Assembly (NCBI GenBank): GCA_003586115.2
Contig: QVOM02000073.1
Coordinates: forward strand, 34,910,305 to 34,974,304
Origin: Salvator merianae
Taxonomy: Eukaryota > Chordata > Lepidosauria > Squamata > Teiidae
Length of the DNA stretch: 64,000 nt
Direction: 5' to 3'
Position 1 is the first letter of the stretch. Every line of letters starts with the position of its first letter. The notes beneath the pieces are model-generated. The model had not been told where the DNA came from. It was given only the letters and a program-made list of their open reading frames with translations, and did no database searches. Positions 1 to 10,520 of this stretch are shown here, piece after piece. The translations under genes were made by a program, and so were the position numbers.

Positions 1-904
1 AAAATGCATGTAGGCTGTGTGCCCTTGCAAATGTATGAGCCATGTAAGAACGTTGGAGCAAAACCACCAGCACCACAGAACCTTAAGGAATTAGGCAAGG
101 GGTGCTGCCTCACCTCCCCATTTTACATGTGAAGAGAACTACTGTCAAAGGATTGATACATTTATTTATATTTCTACCCTGCCCTATAGGGCTCGCCTAC
201 ATTTAAAGGAATCATAATGTGATAAAATAATTAGTCTATGAAAACATTGTAGCATGGCTAAGAATGCAAGGTACTTTATCTTGGCTCTATAATTAATTTC
301 AGCATAACCAGTTCCTGCTAGGTGATGTGGGACCAGGTGAATCATATTATGAAATAAGACATTTTACAGTAGAATCTGCTGTCTGTGCAGAGATTATTTT
401 ACCTTTTATTCTCTTTGTTTATCAACAGTTTCACACTGCTGTTCTCCACCATGCTCTCAGATACTCTACCTGGCTAATCTCCTTTTCCTCTTGCACTCAA
501 GCATAAAATGTGCTTCATAGAAATACCTTCTCATAAGAATAATCAGGATACTATAGCAGCATTTCATGTTATAGCATTTTCTCAAATTTAAAGGTAATGA
601 TAAAAGGAAAGAACCCATGTTGAAGATCATGCTTTCTAAAGAATAGTTTTGACAAAAATTAGAACTACATCTTGAAAGAAACACATAATCATATTTCTTC
701 TCACTTTGAAATGTACTTCAGCTATTCAAGTGAGAAGTAAAATGCTTGAAACTCCACCTGAACAAACTTGCATGTTCTTAACTATGCAACAACTGCTTTC
801 ACTTAATAATTAAGAGATGCTACCACAAAACCACTGAATATGTACTGAACAGATCTTCTAAATGAATTCACCATCACTGTTAACTTCAATACATATCACA
901 GAGT

Positions 905-2112
905 AGAACATAAGAGGAGACCTGCTGGATCAGGCCATGGCCCACCTAGTCCACCATCCTGTCTCACACAGTGGCCCACCAAATGCTTCTGGGCATTCTC
1001 AAGCAGAAGACAAAGGAAAAACCTTCACCTGCTCTCAACTTCTGCCTATCTCTCCAACCTAGAGGCAGCATCAGTTCTAGTATCATTCATATACCTGTCC
1101 TCCATTAATTTGTCTAACCCTTTCTTAAAGCTATCCAGGCTAGCTGCTGTCACCATGGCCCTTTCTGCACTTGGCCTTATCGTGGATTATATCCCAGAAT
1201 AGGGACCAGCTATGCACATGCTAGTGCAAACTATGGAAAGGTCTTGCCCAGGGTCTACCGTAATCTGCATTAGCATGCAGATGGCAGGTCCCTATTCTGA
1301 GATATAATCTGGAATAGGTCCAAGTGCAGAAAGGGCCCATGTCTTCTGGTAGTAAATTCCATAGACCACTGGCCCTCTGGGCAGAAATTTTTTCCCCCTT
1401 ATTGGCTCTAACTCTCTTGTCTATCAGCTTCATAGTGTGCTCCTTGGTTCTAGTCTTGTGCAACAAAGAAAATAATTTTTATCTACCTTTTCCATACCAT
1501 GCATGATTTTATATACTTCAATTAGATCATTTCTTTCAAAGCTGAAGAGGCCTGTACGTTGCAATCTAATTCCCTAAGGAAGGTGTTCCAGCCCTCTGAT
1601 CATTCTGGTTGCCCTTTTCTGCACTTTTTCCAGTTCCACATTATCTTTTCTGAGCTATGACCAGAGTTGTATACACTATTCCAAATGTGGCCTCACCACA
1701 GATTTATAAAGTGGCACAGTGATGTTTGCAGACTTATTTTCTATTCCCTTACTAAATACCCCTAGCAGTTAATTTGTTCACTGCTCCAGTACACAGGGTT
1801 GACCCTTTCTTTGAGCTAGCCACCAGAACCCCAAGATCCCTTTCCTGATCTGTCACAGAAAACTCAGTGCCAATCAGTTTATAGATGGAATTTGCATTCT
1901 TTGCACCAATGTGCATCACTTTACACTTCCTAAGATTGAAGCACACTTGCCACTTCCTTGCCCACTCATCCAATATCAAGAGATTCCCCTGCAGCTCTTC
2001 ACAATCTCTTTCAGTTTTTACTGCCCTGCAAACTTTGCTGTCTCATTGCTTACTCCTACTTCTAGAGCATTCTGCTTCCTGCCATTCCATCTATACCTCT
2101 ATCCATGAAACA
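905..2112 (-). mobile_element. CR1 LINE 3' end, antisense, split by a MITE
   Basis: The sequence at 905-960 is the reverse complement of the CR1 3' end (…GATCCAGCAGG…CTTATGTTCT). The minus strand at 1752-1979 encodes the RT C-terminal block typical of CR1: WARKWQVCFNLRKCKVMHIG and, further on, ERDLGVLV. The part at 1342-1750 matches the CR1 segment that follows, read in antisense. The element is 5'-truncated and has stops. It is interrupted at 1158-1336 by a MITE with a target duplication. Confidence 0.9.
1158..1336. mobile_element. MITE family A, copy nested in CR1
   Basis: This 179-bp element has terminal inverted repeats GCCCTTTCTGCAC and GTGCAGAAAGGGC. The inverted match continues inward (…ATCCCAGAATAGGGACC against GGTCCCTATTCTGAGATATAA). 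It is flanked by a direct CCATG at 1153-1157 and 1337-1341. Removing it plus one CCATG restores a continuous CR1 sequence, which supports a 5-bp target duplication. No coding capacity. Confidence 0.85.
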
Positions 2113-2131
2113 AATAATTTTGAAAATATGC

Positions 2132-2137
2132 TTACCT
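2132..2137 (-). other. HTR4: Splice donor with in-frame stop on read-through (isoform switch point)
   Basis: If the donor at 2135/2134 is not used, translation continues as CTA AGG TAA: one arginine after the common leucine, then stop. The stop overlaps the donor's own GTAA. A retained-intron or early-polyadenylated transcript would therefore encode an ultra-short-tailed receptor. Mammals are known to make a very short 5-HT4 tail form by splicing. Whether this species uses read-through is inference. Confidence 0.6.
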
Positions 2138-2704
2138 TAGTACATGGGTTGATCCATTTATAGTAGTAGTGGAACAGGGGACCGTTTGCCCCAAGATGGA
2201 AGGCCTTCGGTATCTTTCATCACCGCAGCACAGGATAATGAGGAAGGCACGCCTGAAAGACTTGTTCAAGAATGCATAAAGGAAGGGATTCAATCCTGAA
2301 TTGATATATCCTAGCCACAAAAAAGCTGTCCACAACTGACCAGGAACTGCATAATGTATGAAAGGGTCTATTATGTTTGTGATAAAAAAAGGTGCCCAGC
2401 ATAAGCAGAAACACCCCATAATGATACATAACGTCTTGGCAGCTTTAGTCTCAGTCTTCATACGGTGTGTGCTGTGCTGATCAGGTTGCTGTGGCCTCCC
2501 ATCTGTCGCTGCTCCTGCACGCTGTAGAACTCGTATTTGAATGGCATGCTCCCTTGCTGTAACATATATCCGGTAATAGGCTAGCACCATTAGCAGAAAT
2601 GGAATGTAGAAGGCCACCACTGAGCAAGTGATGGCATAGGGCTTGTTGACCATGAATATGCAGTAAGTTGAGTTGGACACATTGTTGAACTGCCTCTTCT
2701 CTAT
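2136..2704 (-). CDS. HTR4: HTR4 coding exon: ECL2 to TM7 and common C-terminal tail
   Basis: This 569-bp exon is the last one shared by all 5-HT4 splice forms. It begins [15 protein letters not shown] (ECL2, with two N-X-S/T sequons and the disulfide cysteine). TM5 follows ([18 protein letters not shown], with the ligand-contacting serine), then a long ICL3. TM6 carries the CWAPFF toggle and the asparagine of ITNIIDP. TM7 carries NPFLY (NPxxY). Helix 8 follows with a CC pair suited to palmitoylation, then the conserved tail ending STHVL. The acceptor is CCCTCAG and the donor is AG|GTAAGC at 2135/2134. The exon starts in phase 0 and ends after two bases (AG) of a codon, so the downstream exon decides between arginine and serine. 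Mammalian 5-HT4 isoforms diverge at this same leucine (known for the family). No downstream tail exon was recognised between 1 and 2135. Confidence 0.97.
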
Positions 2705-5115
2705 CTGAGGGAATTAACAACAACAAGCAAAGAAAGGGATAAATATATTATGACTGTTCTGATTATCCCCGATTAGTATGTCAGAGGCCTTAAAATGCTG
2801 TTCACCGATCTTAGCACCTAAATCTTATTTTGTTACCTAATGTCTCATTCATTACTGTGAACTAACTCCATTCTTATTGCTTTTGATCTTCAAGATCAAT
2901 AACTTTTTTTGAATATTTTTTTCTCTGTGTTGGGCTTTGGCTGAAGAGCTGCAAAAAGAAAGTGATGTTCGTTCTCTGGCATTAAGCGTGGGGATGGCAT
3001 CCAATTCTAATGTTAAGGCACTTGGTTCTGAATGGACATCTACATAAAGTAGGAAACTATTTTTTGCAGTCTCATGTCTATCAGACCACAGGTATGTTAT
3101 GGTAGTGATCATATATGGGGGAATGAGAGAAAGCAATTAAAAGAAAGAAACTCTAATATGGGTGGGTGGCAAAAAAGAAGGATTCCATCACTGAAATCTT
3201 ACGTAAGTATAGCATCAACTCTCTTTGCAATGATTGTCAGTGGCTGTCTTCCTCATGCTCATCCTTCTCCCTGGCACTCACCCTGAGCCTTCTCATTACT
3301 GACAACTGCAGCAGCTTCATAGCTGAAAATTCAACCAACTATGGATTGGAAACAATATTTGCAAAATACCTGAGATGCATGGAAAAAGTTAACCATGTCC
3401 CTCATCTTTTCTGGACAACAAGCTAAATAAGTAGTAAGAAGGATCAGTTTAAGATCTGTTATTACAAGAGATAGACTGATGTCAGTGAGAGAAACTAAAA
3501 ACAAATATTTTTCACTGGAAGTAAGTGGAAGACAAACCCAACAGAAGCATAAACCCTTGTTTTGCAACACATTAGTTTAAATGCTCAGAACCCACTCCAC
3601 TGCATTTTGTTACTCATTCGGTATCATTAAGCCTATTTCAAGACTATGAATTTTATTTGGCTCAGCTCTTAGTCTGCAGAGCACTACCTACTTTCTTCCT
3701 TGTTCAAAACTAAATGCAACATAGCTATTATTCTGTAATAGAAAAGACACTCTGGGAGGGAGCAATTTGGGGCAGAAAAGTGGGAACAAATGCTTTGTTT
3801 AATTCTTCTTTTGCTCAGTTGGTTTCAGTAGCAACTGTCCAAGTGCCAGTTATCTTCTGGGAATTTCAGACAGGCATATAAGAGTATAAATATATGCTTT
3901 GAGCTTTGCTTCATTTGAAGGCTCATTCATTCATCCTAAGTAATTCAAACTAAAAATCTGATGGGCAAGAAATCACCGAATGATTCCAAATCACAAAGGT
4001 AGTCACCAGAGTTTGTTATATTAAATTGTAACAAACATTTATTTCAGGCCAAAACAGCTATGAAGTGCAGAAGATAATGTTTGAAATAATTCAGTACAAA
4101 GAACTGGCCTAAGTATAACTTTATAGACGTTCCACTTGAAGAATTTTGTGAATAACCTCTCCTTGTCCTTAAATTTACAATAACAATACAATCTTTTTAC
4201 AGCACAACATTTGTTTAGAGGTCACCTAGAGTCAGGTCTGCAAATCCCCATATCAAAGGAAAGAGAAGAAGTTAAACCAATGATAAATCATCCAAATCAC
4301 AGTAAGGCACAAACGAAAAAGAACAAGGACAAATTATATGAGTTTCTGACACAGAAAGATTAATTTTCCTAAAAGCAAAAGGCAAAGGATTCAAATATTA
4401 CAAGTAAAAGTGATATATTTCTTGTCTCCAAAACACAGCAACAAAAACAAGGAGGACTTTAAAACTGTATTGAGAGTTTTGCTTTTTATTTGAGTTGTAA
4501 ACCTGTCACAAGAGGGCATTACCTGGAAAGGCAACTCCAGACGTATTTCTAAATAAATAAAATTGTAAACACTATAAAAGCAAATTATCTAGAAATGTAT
4601 AAATCTTTGGAGATATCGCAGTTATTTGATGAGAAGAGGAATACAGGGCAAAACAATGGCTGCATCCCCACAGGGTCAGGATGCGGCCTAGTGATAAGGT
4701 GACTCGTGCAAAGCACACCAAAAACCTTGTGGGAAGAGGCTGTGCTTTGCCTTCTGTCGCCAAAGCCTTGTAGCTATGGTCATTCCTGAAAAGTGGCCAT
4801 TTTTGATTTGTGCAAAAAAAGGCCCACCTCCCCAAAACCGGGCTTCTAAGCTGCTGATGCTTCCCTTATGCTACACAGAAGATGAGGAGACACATTTTGC
4901 CCAGATAACCACTCCAAGAGTCATTGGAAGTCGTGGGATAGGTAACAGAACCCAAGAATTCGTAAGAGGCAGGGCCAGGTAAATGCAATGCTCCAGGGGC
5001 ATCGAGATGCTTGGATGTCCCCTCGTGGCCAGATGGAGATACCTTACTATAGCTATGTGGATGCAGCAAATATTTGTTTCATATGCTTATATGGAATTAA
5101 TAGAGGTCTACTCAC
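2705..5115 (-). other. HTR4: HTR4 intron between the TM4 and TM5-7 exons
   Basis: This is a 2411-bp intron with a GTGAGT donor and a CCCTCAG acceptor. Most of it (2705-4600) looks non-repetitive and AT-rich. A more GC-rich block at about 4640-4990 resembles the MITE-rich sequence elsewhere in the window, but I could not assign its ends. No ORF with a recognisable product is present. Confidence 0.85.
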
Positions 5116-5269
5116 CAAGTCCATGATGCCAATGCTATTCCAGCCTTGCATTATAGGGAGAAAAGAAATAAACATTGGGATTATCCAGCAGCCTCCTAGC
5201 ATTAAAGCAATGCGCAGTGGTGTCATTTTATTCCTATAAACCAAGGGTTGGCAACAAATAGCATAATAT
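5116..5269 (-). CDS. HTR4: HTR4 coding exon: DRY end, ICL2, TM4 and start of ECL2
   Basis: This 154-bp exon starts with one base that completes the arginine of the DRY motif, then [16 protein letters not shown] (intracellular loop 2). TM4 follows ([20 protein letters not shown]), then the start of extracellular loop 2 ([14 protein letters not shown]). The acceptor is CTTTCAG and the donor is GTGAGT. The exon ends on a codon boundary, in phase with the next exon. The conserved TM4 tryptophan is present. It is separated from the TM2-TM3 exon by 35.6 kb of repeat-filled intron and from the last common exon by 2.4 kb. The reading frame runs on into the intron for about 15 codons, but the strong donor and the protein match place the end at 5116. 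Confidence 0.96.
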
Positions 5270-5485
5270 CTGAAAGAGAAAAGAAATAGGAATTATAATC
5301 TATGGATGATGGACTTTTTCAATCAATTTGACTAACTGGAGCTTGTATTTCCATGAGCTAATTTCAGCTCTGTTTCCTTGAGTTCTTGCTGCAAACCTCA
5401 ACATTTCATTCAGCTTCAGGACTGTCCCAGTCTAGGAGAGATAATTAAAGTTCTTTGGAATTGCAAATACTCATTGGATGCAAGT

Positions 5486-5770
5486 CTGCAAACTTTTTGC
5501 ACTTACCATGCCATGATCCAGACCAGAGGGTCTGGATCACACAACACCTTCTGATCTGGATCACAGCAAGGCTTGAACTGGAACAGCACTGTTTGCATGG
5601 AACAGCACTATGTCTGTTCCAATAGAAGCTTGCACGCTTGTACACTGGTGGACCTATTTAATCAGTCCACTGGTAATCCAGATCAGGAGCCTCTTGATCT
5701 GGATTATGCGCCATCTGGCTCATAAAAGTGAGTGGAGCCTCTCCAGTCCACAGTAACAGCATGAGGACAA
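5486..5770. mobile_element. MITE family A, probable diverged copy
   Basis: It begins near a TTTTTGCACTTACC end and shares interior blocks with the 21962-22579 copy (GAACAGCACTGTTTGCA, and GATCTGGATTA-type segments before a short GTGGAG…CTCC region). The ends are uncertain and no target duplication was found. It lies only about 220 bp upstream of the TM4 exon acceptor. Confidence 0.4.
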
Positions 5771-6897
5771 AAGAGGCTTTGAAGAGAACTACAAGGTACT
5801 CAAACCTGGAATACAAGTAAGCCCAGAAAGACCCTGTGACTAATGTAGCAACATAAACAAATCACAAGACAACCCAATTTGCTGGAAGAGCAGAGGATAT
5901 TGCAATTTGAGAAACTCCTTTTATGTGTGCTGAAATAGTGACATAGTTCTTTGATTCTGGCCCATGTTATTATTATGGATACAACTTCACCGATGTCCTG
6001 GCATTTTGCAGTAAAACTGGAGTGGAAGCTCAAGAGGCACTGGTTAGCTTTAAACATGTAAATATTTGGTAAGCTGGAAAGTCACTGTTATTGCTTCAAC
6101 AATAGGAAGACTCTGGGGAATAATCTAATGGTCTTTGTTCTAACACAGACCTTCTCTCCTGCAGATATTTATGCTGATAAACTGAAAGGTCTGTGCAGGT
6201 GTTCAGATATTACTTTATTTAATATTGAACAGAGTCTAGATACAAAAAAGCAGCCTTTTTGTAAAATTTAACTAAAACTCTTGCTTCCTGGAGACTGTTG
6301 GTTATTGATAAATCATAGCTCTAAGTGTTTTGATTAAAAAAATGCCTAACAGATCCTAGACCATTGCTTTCAGAGGAAGGTATTATAAAAGCAAAGGCTG
6401 ACACTCTAAACATAACTGAATTACATTGTCCTCTCTATCAGAAATAATGTTGTTAGAGAGACATCCTGAAATGATTGTTAGACAGTGGAAGAATCTGGCC
6501 ACACAAAGCAATGAATTCTTCCAAACTGAAAATCCATCTTGCCAGACAATTTAGCAGCTTATGGTAACTGAGTAGAAGGCTGGACTAGATAGTTTCCAAA
6601 GTACTTGCTGATCTTATAATCTATGATTATTTAACAAATTTTGTATGTTCCAAGTGAAATGACACACCAGCAAGTTAATACACAGTGATAGGATAATGGT
6701 GCACAAATAATAGATTTGATGTTTTCTTACAGCAAAGCATGTTATCTATGCCAAACATGTACTTTATATATGAATCCTTATAAAAATAAACACAAAATGG
6801 AATGGAAACAGACTGAACCATGAACAGCAGCAAAATGTAAAATGGAATGGAAGTAGATTGTTCTATCAGTCTCCCACATGATTAAGAGAAGGCAGGA

Positions 6898-6901
<4 letters not shown>

Positions 6902-6935
<34 letters not shown>
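6902..6935. repeat. (GT)n microsatellite
   Basis: An uninterrupted GT dinucleotide tract of about 17 units, intronic. A chance ORF on the minus strand reads it as a TH repeat. Confidence 0.97.
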
Positions 6936-6939
<4 letters not shown>

Positions 6940-7960
6940 CCGAGTTGCACAAGAATCCACCCCTCTTTGCCTTACTAACTGATAGAAGAGAACAAGCACC
7001 CATGGCACTGTTTTTACTTTTTAAATTCTATTATTTTAATTGAAAATTGTAATGGAAAGTTGGCCCACAGAAAACAGACACAAGCTTAAAGGATAGATTT
7101 CCCAAGGGCATTGTCACTTTACAAAATCCTTGGCACAGGAACTAGAGAGAGGGTTTTCAAATAGTCTCACCTTAGGGACACGCTAGGAACCAACACTGAA
7201 TACTTTTCAGTGCCTGATGAAAACACACCTATGTACTCAAGCGTTTGGAGACCAGTGTTGATCAGACAATTGGGACAGATATTTTTGTTTTGGCGTGCCA
7301 GCCTGCCTGGTAAGTGTGTGCAGGACTGGGGGCTGGTGGGGCCTGGAGACTCTGCCTTGTTTGTGTGTCCGCATTACCACCATTACTGTGCTTGTTTTGC
7401 ATTTATATTGACTAGTTTAAAAACCCAAATTACAAAACCCAGAAGCAAATCAAATATACAAAGGCAAAGGTAAGCGACAAAGAGTGGGAAAATTCACCAT
7501 AAAGTAAAAAATCTTCACTGTTTCAGCCAGTTCCCCTTTCAATCTCCAGTATAAGAGAGACAGAATAATCAATCATCTCTTCTCTGTGGTTTCAAGGGAA
7601 ATCTGGTACTGCCACACACTATGTCCTGCTATCCCTGCAACTCACAAATGACACTGGCACTAAGAGTGTCTGATCCAAACTCACAGCAGGCCATGCAGCG
7701 ACGTTACCAACTATGACATCACATGGTCTGATATGACAGCAAGTGACCTATTATCCCCTGCTGACCAGAAGCCTTGGAGGAGAAGCCAAGAGTAAGGTGA
7801 GTGAGGTTAGGTAAGTGTTCACTTTGTTCTAGGGCTGAGTTTTTTAGGTGTTTCACCAGCATTCCTAGTGGCATTTTGCACACCCCCTAGGCAGGATTCA
7901 CATCATGGCAGTTCCTGCTGTTACAAGGGCCAGAGAACTTACTGTTTGCATGCTTCCTGC

Positions 7961-7990
7961 AGAACAGAACAGAACAGAACAGAACAGAAC
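7961..7990. repeat. (AGAAC)6 pentanucleotide microsatellite
   Basis: Six perfect AGAAC units in a row, followed by AAAAG. Intronic. Confidence 0.95.
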
Positions 7991-8123
7991 AAAAGCTGTT
8001 TCCCAGTTTCGATATTTGTATCTAGGACTGTTTTTAGCGACACAGAAAATGTCTGGAAGTGCTTCAAATGAGTCTAGACTAATTGTGGTGGCACCGGGGC
8101 AGCTGAGCAGGAGAAAGCTTTAT

Positions 8124-8215
8124 TCTAGAGATGTGCATGAACACAAATGGCCAGTTCAGTTCGTAACAATCCTGAATCGTCCACGGAACAAACTGTTCAA
8201 GCATGAATCTAAGGC
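8124..8215. mobile_element. Fragment of a TAGAGATGTGC-ended inverted-repeat element
   Basis: It starts TTCTAGAGATGTGCATGAAC, followed by GTTCAGTTCG-type sequence. The same end motif appears inverted at 38370-38383 (CACATCTCTAG) and 56254-56264 (GCACATCTCTA). Only one end is recognisable here. Confidence 0.45.
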
Positions 8216-8396
8216 AGCAAATATGAAGAACTTGCACAAAGTTCTTCTGGGAAGACTTGTAGTCATTCACTTGAGAAGATCCAGTAGGCTTAGACGGCCA
8301 TGGTCTCTATAAGACTACATGTCAGTAGCTAAAGGGGTGAGCACCTGGGATTGGACCTTCTTAGTAGTGGCCTCCAGGCTATGGAATAGTCTCTAC

Positions 8397-8589
8397 CAGC
8401 GACGAATCATCGCTTACAGAATGGGGGTTCACAAGCCATGGGAAGGGGTGATCGCTGGCTGCAAAACCACGCCCCTCCCTGGGTGGGTCTTGCAGTGGCC
8501 TGCTGCATCAGTGTGGAAGCCCCACAGCCAGCGACTGCCCCTTCCTGCAGCTTGCGAAGCCCCATTCTTAAAGCAACGAGCCGTCGCTG
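8397..8589. mobile_element. hAT-like MITE, copy 1
   Basis: A 193-bp element bounded by CAGCGACG and CGTCGCTG, with long imperfect inverted repeats of about 60 bp that include AGAATGGGG and GGAAGGGG. It is flanked by GTCTCTAC (8389-8396) and GTCTCAAC (8590-8597), an 8-bp target duplication with one mismatch. An 8-bp duplication with CAG-starting ends is typical of hAT transposons. The GC-rich centre is shared with the copy at 13123-13314. Non-coding. Confidence 0.85.
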
Positions 8590-8638
8590 GTCTCAACCCT
8601 GAGGTGTGCCAGGCACCTTCACTTTACGATCACTAAAC

Positions 8639-8960
8639 CAGTTATGAATCCATCTAACAGTTGTCCTGTCAATCCCATATCTGATAATTTTTTCAATAAG
8701 TATGGTATGAGACACCTTGTCAAATGCTTTGCTAAAGTCAAGATATACTATGTCCACGGCATTTCCTTGACCAATCCATCCAGTAATTTTGTCGTAAAAG
8801 GAAATGAGATTAGTCTGGCATGACTTGTTTGTTACAAATCCATGTAGGCTCTGGTTAATCACTGCATTCCCATCCAAGTGTATTTTCTGTTGCGTGTATT
8901 GAACTAACGTTGCTTTTTCTATTTTTGCCGTCAGTAATTTTGAACTTTTGTCACTGAATT
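8639..8960 (-). mobile_element. CR1 LINE reverse transcriptase fragment, antisense
   Basis: The minus strand encodes a CR1 RT piece. HGFVTNKSCQTNLISFYDKI is followed by AVDIVYLDFSKAFDKVSH, which is the first RT aspartate block, and then by a WIHNWFSDR block. It is a truncated fragment of about 100 codons with no complete ORF. Confidence 0.9.
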
Positions 8961-9235
8961 CCAATTACTTTAGAAATCAGATGTTACAATTTTATTAAAA
9001 TTTATTTTGTCTTTTTTGTAAAGATTATTTCATTTGGAAATACCATTTCTTTTTATATACATAGTTCTTTCATACATTATTCCCCCTGGACTGCCTCCAT
9101 TGCTCCTATGGCATATTAAATTTAAATAGGAAGTGTTTGATTCTGACATTTCCAAGGTTTCTTTAGTTCTTTGTTAGCTAGTACTGTAGGGTTTTATCTT
9201 CACCATCTTACTGATGAGACGATATTACCATGTTG

Positions 9236-9412
9236 TTGGAACCTGGTTGACTATATGAGCATCTCCATGGCTACTGCTAACATATACAGTTTTCTTAGCG
9301 CAGATACAGAAATGGTTTGCCATTGCACATTTCTGTAGAAAAGCTGGAGATCAAACCTGTGACCATCTGCTTGCCTAGCAGTTTGCTCCACCCCTGAACC
9401 ACAAATATTGCT
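9236..9412 (-). mobile_element. tRNA-derived SINE, Sauria-SINE-like
   Basis: On the minus strand a tRNA-like head carries an A-box-like GTTCAGGGGTGGAGCA and a B-box-like GGTTTGATCTCC. The body AATGGCAAACCATTTCTGTA and the AAGAAAACTGTAT…GCCATGGAGATG segments resemble Sauria SINEs of squamates. No target duplication was resolved. Confidence 0.7.
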
Positions 9413-10152
9413 ACTAAGACTAAGAAACATGCAAATAAGCACATAATATTTTGTTCTAATATTGCCTATTTCAATACTTTTTTAAGCAAAGCATTTAATC
9501 TTCTACTTTGTTAATTTACATGAAAACTGAATTTATTTGTCTTTGCTTTCCTTTTTGCACTAACAAGCATTGCACGGGAAATTCTCAGAGTTCAATTAGT
9601 ATTATCTGATTGTAAGTTCATCTTGACTGAATTTTGCAATCTTATGCAGAACTCTTCCCAACAATGTTCTTTTTTTATTACAAAGTACAGTCCAATTACA
9701 GTTAATGCACTTTCTTCCTAAATGTTCAAATACAAGCATAGGTTTTCTAGTTTAGCATTAAGAAGTATTGCAATGCCCCAGCATGTGTTAGTTTTTGTGC
9801 AGTGTATTGCTTATTAAAATATATTTGAGCCAATATATTTTTGGTCCTTGTTTTGCTGGCTTCTTCCAAGAACAATATCTAACAGGTAAGGTAATTTCAT
9901 AATTTCGGCATGCCCTCTTTACTATCCCTCAAACCTTTTAAGCATAAAGATGATAGTGATGAAATAGATCTTTTTCCATCCAAACTGTCTGTTACTAGGT
10001 CTATTATGTATGCTATTTTATCTTCCGCCCATGTAAATCTAAATTATGAGAAATAAAATCCTAAAGTTTATATATTACTTGAGGAATGTAAAGACATGTT
10101 CCTTAGTGAACAACCAAATTAATGTCAGTCACTAACGACAGTCACGTCCTGG

Positions 10153-10520
10153 TAAGGTACATCTGCATCTACCTAGTGGTTAAGCTTCCAGGCCGGTGCA
10201 ATGCATTGATTGTGCCTGCACAATCCTCACCATGGCAGGGGCTGGGAAGTGCCCAGCTGCTGCCATGGTGACTGTCAGGCCACGCTAGCTAATTACGCCA
10301 GCACACTGTATGGGCCTGCTGGTCACCATGGCAGTGGCTGGACACTCCCTGGCTGCTGCCACAGCAAGGATCGGGCATGGCTACCAGCATTTGCACCGCA
10401 AATGCCAGTTTCTGATGAGGTTTCCAGCCACACAACATGGACAGTATCTGCGCTGCATGGTTTATTCCACATTAGAATGGAGTAATTAACCCATTCTAAC
10501 ATGGAAAGTGCAAAAAGGCC
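10153..10520. mobile_element. MITE family A, probable copy
   Basis: The left end is GGTACATCTGCATCTACC and the right end is GGAAAGTGCAAAAAGGC, imperfect inverted repeats of the family-A type. The GC-rich interior contains two similar blocks around CACCATGGCAGGGGCTGG and CACCATGGCAGTGGCTGG. No clear target duplication. Confidence 0.45.

Larger units (their letters stand above)
1..2135 (-). other. HTR4: Sequence 3' of the last common HTR4 exon
   Basis: In gene orientation this is the start of the intron that leads to the alternative C-terminal exons. Bases 905-2112 are an antisense CR1 split by a MITE. Bases 1-904 are AT-rich with no recognised coding exon, and no tail resembling the known 5-HT4 C-termini was seen on the minus strand. 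Confidence 0.7.

Noticed and set aside
5053..5115. The open reading frame of the TM4 exon continues past 5116 for about 15 codons (…[12 protein letters not shown]…).
   Set aside because: A consensus GTGAGT donor sits exactly where 5-HT4 homology stops, and the next exon continues the protein in phase. The extension is intron.
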